Shown here: piece by piece, positions 43,062 through 49,003 of the stretch
Numbering within the stretch: the first letter of the stretch is position 1
Layout of the letters: each line of letters opens with the position of its first letter
Assembly: GCF_000970465.2 (NCBI RefSeq)
Contig: NZ_LAJE02000219.1
Location: forward strand, 1-49,003
Source of the DNA: Devosia insulae DS-56
GTDB taxonomy: Bacteria; Pseudomonadota; Alphaproteobacteria; Rhizobiales; Devosiaceae
Reading direction: 5' to 3'
DNA length: 49,003 nucleotides
The notes under the pieces: model-generated
The model's input: only the letters and a program-made list of their open reading frames with translations
Database searches by the model: none
Told to the model about the DNA's origin: nothing
Program-made: the position numbers and the translations under genes

Positions 43062-46000
43062 TCAGCCGAGGCGGCCGCTGGCATGGGCCAGCATGGTGTA
43101 GACGCGGCCGCGATCGCTGAGCAGGTACTCGCGGGTCTCGCCGGCCGGGTTCGATCCGGTGGCGGCGCGCTTCAGCAACTGCTCGAACTCGGCCATGTAG
43201 GTGGCTGACGTCTTGGCGAAGTCGCTGTCGCGCTGGATGCGCTTGCGCACTTCGTCATAGGTCGCCTGGCCGCCCAGCGTGTAGATGCGGCGCGAGAACA
43301 CGTTCTGCTCGCCGGCCTGGTAGCGCTGCCACGCGTCGGCCAGCGCCGCGGGCTCCATCGCCTTGGCGATTTCCTCGGTGAGGGTCGAGAGGTTCTGCGG
43401 CTCGGCGGCGGGAGCCGGCGCCGGAGCAGCTGCCGCAGGGGCAGGGGCTGCCGCGGCAGCCGACGGACCCGACGCATTACGCAGCACGTCACGCAGCCAG
43501 CCGCCACCTTCCTCGGTCTTGGGCGCAGCCGCAGCGGGCTTGGCCTCGGCCACCGGCTGCGGGCGCGGCGCGGTGACCACCGGAGCCGTCACCTCAGGCA
43601 TCGCCGTATAGCGCGGCTGCGTGCGGGCCGGCTCGGCCTTCGGCGGCTCGGCGGCGCGCACCGGCTCCGGACGCGGCTCGGGCCGCGACGGGGCTTCGTC
43701 ACGCGGCGGGCGGCTGGACGAGGGACGACGCTCGTTGAGGTCGTGCGTCGCCGGCTGGGCGCGAACGATGGCGTTGAGTTCGGCCAGGGCCTCGATCTGC
43801 TCGGCCACGACACGACGCATCGCGGCAGCGCTCGACTTGGTCTCTTCCGGCAGCTCCATCACGCCGCGCGCCAGTTCGGAGCGGGTATTCTCGAGTTCCG
43901 AACCCACTTCCTTGGCGGTGGCGCGCATGGCGGTCGCGGTCTCGTTGAAGCGCTGCGTCGCGGCTTCGAGCGCCTGCTGCATCTCGAGGATCATCGTCGC
44001 CTGGGTCTGGCGCAGGGCATCGGCGGCGCGCTGGCTTTCGTTCGCCGCGGTATCGGTGAACGAGCCGAGCTGGGTCGCGACGCGGTGCGACGTGCCGTCC
44101 AGCGCTTCCTCGAGCAGATTGGTGCTCTTGCTGAGCACGGACTGCATCTCGGCGGTCGCGCTGGCGAGAGCGCTCTGCACCTTGTCGGTGGTGCCGGTAA
44201 GGGCCTGCTCCAGCTGACCAGTGGTCTCGCCGAGGGCGTTCTGCACGCGCTCGGCCGTGCTGCTCATCACCGACTCGAGCTGGTTGGTGGTCTCGCCCAG
44301 GGCGTTGTGGACCTTCTCGGCAGTGCTGTTCATCACCGACTCGAGCTGGCTCGTGGTGTTGCCCAAGGCGTTCTGCACCTTCTCGGCCGTGCTGGTGAGC
44401 ACGGATTCGAGCTGGCCGGTGGTCTCGCTCAGGGCGGTCTGCACGGTCTCGGCGGTGTTGGTCAAGACGCTGTGCAGCTGGCCGGTGGTGTCGGCGAGGG
44501 CCGCATTGATGGTGCCCGAGGTCGCTTCCAGCGTCTCGGCGACGCCGGACGTGGTCGAGGCCAGGAGCTGCTCCATCGACTCGCGAGCGGCGACCAGGCG
44601 CTGCTCGGTCTCTTCGACGGTGTCGGAGATCGAGTGGGCGAAGCCGCGCATGCGGGTGTCGATTTCGTCGGCGCGGGCGGTAAAGGCCTGCGCCAGTTCG
44701 TCCATAGCCGACCGGCGCTCATCGAGGTTGGCGAGGGTCAGGGTGCCCGACGCCGAAAGGTTGTGCGCCGCGCTGTCGAGGCTCTTGGCCTCGGCGTCGA
44801 GGTTGCCGAGCATCGAGCCGAACTCGTTGACCATCGAGGCGATCGAAGCCTGCAGCGCCCCGACATGCTCGGTGACCAGACGCCCGGCTTCTTCGGTGGA
44901 GCCGATCGCTTCGCGTACCGTGGTCGAGTAGGTGGCGGTCTGCTGGGCCACCGAGTTCTCGAGGTTGGCGAGGTTCGCCGTCGAGGCGTCGAGCACCTTC
45001 TGCAGCAGCATGTTGGAATCGTTGAGCTTGCCCAGCGCCGTCGTCACATCGGTGAGGATGCGCGAGGTCGACTGGTTCATCAGGTCTTCGGCCTGCGAGG
45101 CGTTGGTGATCAGCGCCTGCGCCAGCACGTTGCCGTGGTTCTGCAGGCTCATCTCGAGCTGCGCCGAGCTGTCGGAGACCAGGGCCGAGAAGGCGTCGGT
45201 CTTTTCCGACACCACGCGGTTGATCTCGGCAACCTTGCCGCCAATGGCGTCGGCAGCGGCCACCGCCTTGATCGAGATCAGCTCATCGATATTGCTCGAG
45301 GCCTGCTGGAACTGGGCGAGGGCGCGGCCCACCGCCACGTCCATGCGGTCGGCGGTCGTGGTGACGTCGTCGGCAATGCCCTGCGTCGCCGAAACGATGC
45401 GGCGGGAGATAGTTTCCTCGATCCGATCGGCGCCGGCCTCGAGGTCGGTCATCGACTGCACCAGCGCGGTGTTGATCGCGGTGTTGAGCGAGGCCAGCCG
45501 CTCGGCCGTGATGTCGGCGCGGGCAGTGATCGCCTCCGGCAGGGTGCCCAGGCGCTGGTCGACCATGTCGGTAATAGCCTTGCGGGCCGAGTTGACGCCG
45601 GTTTCGATGATGTCGGCGGCCTTGCGGGCGCTCTCGCCCACCGTGCCGGCCGCGCCTTCGATGCGGGCGCTCACGCCGGCTTCGGCGTCAGCCATGCGCA
45701 GGATCGCCGTGTCGATGCCACGGCCGAGGCCTTCGCTGACCTCCGAGACCTTGGTTTCGATCAGGGTCGAGACGGCGCCGGCGCGTTCCGACATCACCTC
45801 GGTGACGTTGCGCAGGCTCGCGTCGATCCGGTCGCGAGCCGTCGTGCCCTGGGCGTCGATGGTGCGCGCCAGCTCGCTGGTGCGCTCGCCGATTGCCGCG
45901 GCGATGCCGACAGTATGGCTGCCGAGCGTTTCTGCCAGCTGCTGGGTGCGGGTATTGAGCGCTTCGGCGAGTTCGGCCGAGCGGGTCGACACCGTCGTCG

Positions 46001-48350
46001 CCAACGCCTGGGTGCGCTGGTCGAGGCTGTCGCCGATCTGCCGGGCGTGCTGCTGCAGCGTGGTGTCGATGGCCTGGCTGCGGCGGTCGAGACTGTCGCC
46101 GATCTGGGTCGCGTGCTGCAGCAAAGTCGTGTCGAGCGCGGCAGTCCGCTGGTCGAGGCTGTCACCGAGCTGCTGAGCGTGCTGCAGCATTGCGGCGTCG
46201 AGCGTGGCCGTGCGCTGGTCGAGGCTGTCGCCGATCTGCTGCGCATGCTGCTGCAGCGCCAGGTCGATCGCCTGGGTGCGGGTGGCGACCGATTGGTCGA
46301 GCGCCTGGGTACGGCTGGCCACGGCCTGGTCGAGTTCCTTGGCGCGGCCGGTCAGTACGTTGTCGAACTGTTCGACACGCGAACCGAGCGCCAGGTCGAT
46401 CGCCTGGGCGTGGGTGATGATGTTGGTGTCCATGGCGCGGGCATGGCCGGCAATGGTCACGTCGAACGCTTTCACGTGTTCATCGAGCGCCGCGCTCAGC
46501 TCGCCATGACGGCTGCTCAGCGTCTCGCCCAGCAACTGCGTGCGGGTGTCGAGGGCGTCGGCGATGATCTGCGTGTGGCCTTCGAGCGAGTCCGAGATTT
46601 CCTGCGAACGGTTGGCGATCGCTTCGGTGATCTGCTTGGTGCGCTGGCCGAGCGTCTCGGTCATTTCGCGGGTGCGCTGCGAGACGATCTCGTTGAAGTG
46701 CTCGGACTTCTCGTCGAGCGCCATCTCCAGCACATTGGCGCGGGCGGCAAAGCTCGCATTGTTCTTGTCGAGCGCGGCGATGAGCTTGTCGCCCTTGTCG
46801 CCGATGACGCCGTCGAGGCTGGCGAGCCGGTTGTCGATCACCACCGCGATTTCGTCGAGGCGGGCGTCAAACTGCGCGAGGTTCTGCGAGCCGGCGCCAG
46901 TCAGGGTGACGCGGGCCCGTTCGGTGGTGTCGTCGAGGGCGCCGGAAAGCTCGATCATCGCCGACTGCAGGCGCGATTCCATCGAGTTGACCTGGATCTG
47001 CACCTGCTCGTCGAGCTGGTGGCTGAGTCCCGAAAGCAGCTGCTCGGCCTCGCGGGCGCGGCCGGTGATATCGGACGCGATGCGGGTGCCGATCATATCG
47101 AGGGCGCTCGACACTTCATGGCCGCGGTCGCGCAACTGGTCGAGCAGGGTAATGCCGCCCTGGCTGAGCAGCTTGGCCAGCGACGAGGTGCGGTTGTCGA
47201 TGGCGTCGGAGAGCGTCACGGCGCGGCTGTCGAGCGCTTCGGTCAGCGACTGCATGCGGCCGTCGATCACCGCGCTCAGTTCCTGCGTGCGGTTTTCGAA
47301 GGCGCCCGAAATGGTGCCGGCGCGGTCTTCGAGCGTGATGTTGAGGCGCGAGGCGCTATCGTCGAGGGCCACCAGCAGGTGGCTGGTGCGCTGGTCGATC
47401 AGCGACACGAAGCTCTCGGTGCGCTCGCCGAACGCGCCGTTCAGCGAGTTGCCGGCGGTTTCGAGCGCCTTGGTCAGGTTGCCGCCGGATTCGACGATGG
47501 TGCCGGCGATGCGCTGCGAGATCATATCGAGGTCGAACACGAGGCCGGTATGGCTCTCGGTAATCGCTTCGCGCACGCGCTCGGTATTGGTAATGACGGC
47601 TTCGCGCTGGCTGGCCAGTTCCTGGATCAGCGCGCGCATGCGGGATTCGTTGTCGGAATAGGTGCGTTCGAGCGCGGTGACCTCGTTGTGAATCATCACT
47701 TCGAGCTCGCCGGCGCGCGACAGGGCGCGCTCGAGGCCATCGCCCAGCGCGTTCACTTCGCGGCGCACCGCCTGGCCGACCGACGCGACCTTCTCGGACG
47801 CAGTGGTCTCCGGCTCGGCAAGGCGGATCGCCGCCTGCGTCACGGCGGCCGCGGCGTTGCGCAGGTCCTGCGCGCGGCGGATCAGTGTCGCAATCGCGAA
47901 GATGCCGATCACCGGCACGATCGCGAGCGCCAAGAGGCCGATGAAATCGTTCGACCCCCAGAACGAGGCATTGCCCATGTCGGCGCCGTTGCGGATCATC
48001 GCCACCAGCGCGATCGCCACCACCCAGCCGAGCGCCACCAGCCCGCCTACCATGGTCGGCGCGCCGGACGATTTCGACTGCAAGCCGTAGAGAATTTTGG
48101 AAGAGGGGAAGCGGTCGTCATTGGCGACCGAACCGGTCTGCGCTGCGAACTTGTCGGCAGTGCGCTGACGCTCGGAGCGCGGCGAGTTATCGCGCGGCGG
48201 CAGCTTCGGCGCAGCCTTCTCGACCGGTGGTTCTTCCGCAGCCGCGGGCTGGTCAAGGTTCGCGAAAACCGAGTCCTTCAGCGCGTCCTCGACGGCCGAG
48301 AATGCGAGCGTAGCAGGATCGTTCTGGGGTGTTGCGGTCTTCTTGGCCAT
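43062..48350 (-). CDS. gpr: Growth-pole-ring (GPR)-like giant membrane-anchored coiled-coil protein
   Basis: 1,762 residues. A ~95-residue N-terminal tail (rich in Pro and charged residues) precedes two membrane segments (~99-119 and ~136-157). Then comes ~1,350 residues of almost uninterrupted amphipathic helix with an 11/22-residue period, resembling apolipoprotein A/E repeats, including two blocks of near-exact 22-residue repeats (~690-777 and ~1271-1380). A Pro/Ala-rich linker (~1530-1650) and a ~110-residue globular C-terminus (LSTLTEEIAKAMEPAALADAWQRY...) end the protein. Agrobacterium GPR, a ring-forming protein of ~2,100 residues needed for polar growth, has the same design. A CtrA-type box lies 195 bp upstream and an Hpt gene is divergent. 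Assignment rests on architecture and context, not on an alignment. Confidence 0.78.
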   Translation of the reverse strand: MAKKTATPQNDPATLAFSAVEDALKDSVFANLDQPAAAEEPPVEKAAPKLPPRDNSPRSERQRTADKFAAQTGSVANDDRFPSSKILYGLQSKSSGAPTMVGGLVALGWVVAIALVAMIRNGADMGNASFWGSNDFIGLLALAIVPVIGIFAIATLIRRAQDLRNAAAAVTQAAIRLAEPETTASEKVASVGQAVRREVNALGDGLERALSRAGELEVMIHNEVTALERTYSDNESRMRALIQELASQREAVITNTERVREAITESHTGLVFDLDMISQRIAGTIVESGGNLTKALETAGNSLNGAFGERTESFVSLIDQRTSHLLVALDDSASRLNITLEDRAGTISGAFENRTQELSAVIDGRMQSLTEALDSRAVTLSDAIDNRTSSLAKLLSQGGITLLDQLRDRGHEVSSALDMIGTRIASDITGRAREAEQLLSGLSHQLDEQVQIQVNSMESRLQSAMIELSGALDDTTERARVTLTGAGSQNLAQFDARLDEIAVVIDNRLASLDGVIGDKGDKLIAALDKNNASFAARANVLEMALDEKSEHFNEIVSQRTREMTETLGQRTKQITEAIANRSQEISDSLEGHTQIIADALDTRTQLLGETLSSRHGELSAALDEHVKAFDVTIAGHARAMDTNIITHAQAIDLALGSRVEQFDNVLTGRAKELDQAVASRTQALDQSVATRTQAIDLALQQHAQQIGDSLDQRTATLDAAMLQHAQQLGDSLDQRTAALDTTLLQHATQIGDSLDRRSQAIDTTLQQHARQIGDSLDQRTQALATTVSTRSAELAEALNTRTQQLAETLGSHTVGIAAAIGERTSELARTIDAQGTTARDRIDASLRNVTEVMSERAGAVSTLIETKVSEVSEGLGRGIDTAILRMADAEAGVSARIEGAAGTVGESARKAADIIETGVNSARKAITDMVDQRLGTLPEAITARADITAERLASLNTAINTALVQSMTDLEAGADRIEETISRRIVSATQGIADDVTTTADRMDVAVGRALAQFQQASSNIDELISIKAVAAADAIGGKVAEINRVVSEKTDAFSALVSDSSAQLEMSLQNHGNVLAQALITNASQAEDLMNQSTSRILTDVTTALGKLNDSNMLLQKVLDASTANLANLENSVAQQTATYSTTVREAIGSTEEAGRLVTEHVGALQASIASMVNEFGSMLGNLDAEAKSLDSAAHNLSASGTLTLANLDERRSAMDELAQAFTARADEIDTRMRGFAHSISDTVEETEQRLVAARESMEQLLASTTSGVAETLEATSGTINAALADTTGQLHSVLTNTAETVQTALSETTGQLESVLTSTAEKVQNALGNTTSQLESVMNSTAEKVHNALGETTNQLESVMSSTAERVQNALGETTGQLEQALTGTTDKVQSALASATAEMQSVLSKSTNLLEEALDGTSHRVATQLGSFTDTAANESQRAADALRQTQATMILEMQQALEAATQRFNETATAMRATAKEVGSELENTRSELARGVMELPEETKSSAAAMRRVVAEQIEALAELNAIVRAQPATHDLNERRPSSSRPPRDEAPSRPEPRPEPVRAAEPPKAEPARTQPRYTAMPEVTAPVVTAPRPQPVAEAKPAAAAPKTEEGGGWLRDVLRNASGPSAAAAAPAPAAAAPAPAPAAEPQNLSTLTEEIAKAMEPAALADAWQRYQAGEQNVFSRRIYTLGGQATYDEVRKRIQRDSDFAKTSATYMAEFEQLLKRAATGSNPAGETREYLLSDRGRVYTMLAHASGRLG
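44212..44541 (-). repeat. Five tandem 66-bp repeats inside the gpr-like gene
   Basis: Units begin at 44212, 44278, 44344, 44410 and 44476, each exactly 66 bp apart. They encode 22-residue units of the type TGQLESVLTSTAEKVQNALG. Differences between units are scattered and the spacing never slips, so the period is under selection or recently amplified. Confidence 0.85.
46021..46284 (-). repeat. Four tandem 66-bp repeats inside the gpr-like gene
   Basis: Units begin at 46021, 46087, 46153 and 46219, exactly 66 bp apart. They encode 22-residue units such as QHAQQIGDSLDQRTATLD, and weaker units with the RTQALD pattern continue beyond on the N-terminal side. Confidence 0.85.
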
Positions 48351-48687
48351 AACTCTTTACAACTCTCGCATCGGCACATGGCGGGCGATCAGAGCCTGCA
48401 TTGGACCACTGCCGGGGTTCCGGTTAGCCGTCCAAATTGGGTAAAATGCGATTCAAATGCCCCGCAGTCGACCCATGCCCCACGCCGCCGCACGCTAGGT
48501 GGACCTCAAACATACATACAATTTGAGGCAAACCGAACACGTTCTTAATGGAAGGTTAATTTCCGGTCGGAATGCGGCCGGTTAAGGGCATAGATAAGAT
48601 TGTACCCATTGGTTTTGGCTGCCCTTCATCCGGTCTCGCTAGCTTCCTGCCATAGCCCAGGTCCGGGCGGTAGGAAGGGTTGCGGGG
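48351..48687. other. Divergent intergenic region between the gpr-like and Hpt genes
   Basis: 337 bp without a gene, visibly AT-richer than its surroundings. It contains the TTAA-N7-TTAA site at 48545-48559 and another TTAA at 48582-48585, and must hold promoters for both genes. Confidence 0.6.
48545..48559. promoter_or_regulatory. CtrA-type binding site (TTAA-N7-TTAA)
   Basis: TTAA-TGGAAGG-TTAA matches the full consensus of the alphaproteobacterial cell-cycle regulator CtrA. A further half-site, GTTAAG, lies 23 bp downstream. The site is 195 bp upstream of the gpr-like start and 129 bp upstream of the Hpt gene start, so either or both could be controlled. Confidence 0.6.
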
Positions 48688-49003
48688 ATGGTTAGGAATA
48701 CAGCAGTCAAAGCCGGGGCAGGGTCTGCCTCCCGGGACGTTTCCCATGCTCCCATCGACATGGACCATCTCGACCAGCAGTCGCTCGGCGATCCGGGGCT
48801 GCGCGACGAAGTCCTCCGGCTCTACGCCCAGATGTCGGGTGTTTACCTCGGCCGTATCGAGGAAAGCACCTCGATCCCGCTGCTGCTCGAGCACCTGCAT
48901 ACGTTGAAAAGCGCTGCCGCCGGGATCGGCGCCTGGGGCGTCCGCGACCTCGCCAAGCGCGCCGACGACGCGCAGCGCCTCGGCGAGCCGGTCACTCCCG
49001 AGC
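48688..49003 (+). CDS. Hpt (histidine phosphotransfer) domain protein, 3' end outside window
   Basis: The frame runs from an ATG at 48688 to the window edge without a stop (105 residues seen). After a ~22-residue tail the sequence IDMDHLDQQSLGDPGLRDEV, YLGRIEE and LLEHLHTLKSAAAGIGAWGV...RADDA is a typical Hpt four-helix domain. His71 in HTLKSAA is the phosphorylated residue, followed by the conserved Lys and the Ala/Gly pair. It relays phosphate between hybrid kinases and response regulators. No kinase is next to it in the window. A weak GGAAGGG lies upstream. It is divergent from the gpr-like gene and may share its CtrA-type control. Confidence 0.82.
   Translation, partial: MVRNTAVKAGAGSASRDVSHAPIDMDHLDQQSLGDPGLRDEVLRLYAQMSGVYLGRIEESTSIPLLLEHLHTLKSAAAGIGAWGVRDLAKRADDAQRLGEPVTPE

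Noticed and set aside
44212-46284. CRISPR-like or minisatellite repeat arrays
   Set aside because: The 66-bp units are contiguous, in frame and encode 22-residue helical repeats. There are no unique spacers and no cas genes.
43743-48548. Very long open frame on the plus strand opposite the gpr-like gene
   Set aside because: It is an antisense shadow produced by the GC-rich, repetitive helical gene. It has no recognisable domain, is rich in Arg/Gly/Val/His as such shadows are, and overlaps a well-supported gene completely.

Overview
This is a GC-rich chromosomal window from an alphaproteobacterium, most likely a member of the Hyphomicrobiales and possibly Devosia-like (inference from gene content, not from a database match). 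The clues are a giant growth-pole-ring (GPR) type coiled-coil protein behind a CtrA-type TTAA-N7-TTAA site, a BA14K-type exported protein, DUF1127 small proteins, an Omp25/RopB-like beta-barrel protein and a PlcP-type metallophosphoesterase next to a glycosyltransferase. Most of the window is housekeeping and accessory metabolism. I see no prophage, insertion sequence, CRISPR array or rRNA. There is one tRNA, tRNA-Lys(CTT).

Layout. 1-6.1 kb: a frameshifted GMC oxidoreductase whose reading frame begins with a gluconate 2-dehydrogenase subunit 3-like domain, a ParDE toxin-antitoxin pair with a palindromic operator, two envelope proteins, and a two-component system. 6.3-19.2 kb: HdeD-like protein, fatty acid desaturase, aldo/keto reductase, isochorismatase-like hydrolase, TetR regulator, ilvC (followed by a remnant of a second ilvC 3' end), LysE exporter, DUF1003 protein, two DUF1127 proteins, GFA protein, tandem UPF0303 (HbpS-like) genes, PhzF protein, an aldo/keto reductase-TetR pair behind an operator palindrome, paired small membrane proteins and a VOC protein. 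19.3-28 kb: leuA behind a leucine-rich leader peptide, two acetyltransferases, an endonuclease/phosphatase-fold membrane protein, the ocd-arginase catabolic pair with a divergent Lrp/AsnC regulator, a Phd antitoxin with a nonsense-mutated toxin-like gene, and an HisC-like aminotransferase. 28-38 kb: exported MsrA, MscS channel, tRNA-Lys, TerC-family protein, a FemAB-like transferase coupled to a Wzx-like flippase, an acetyltransferase, acs, a large intergenic inverted repeat, a secreted GH3 hydrolase and a DUF985 cupin. 38-43 kb: PlcP-like phosphoesterase, a glycosyltransferase behind a tandem Pho-box array, two tandem MFS transporters and a cupin. 43-49 kb: the 1,762-residue GPR-like protein on the minus strand and, divergently, the start of an Hpt-domain protein that runs off the window.

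The most interesting modules are (1) the GPR-like protein with 22-residue tandem repeats, a CtrA-type box and a divergent Hpt phosphotransfer gene, which suggests cell-cycle-controlled polar growth; (2) the phosphoesterase-glycosyltransferase pair with 11-bp-phased PhoB half-sites, which suggests phosphate-stress membrane lipid remodelling; (3) leuA with a probable Leu-codon attenuator; and (4) the ilvC tail remnant, which differs from the intact gene only at synonymous sites and so suggests past allelic replacement. Several tandem paralogue pairs (MFS, UPF0303, small membrane proteins, acetyltransferases) recur through the window.
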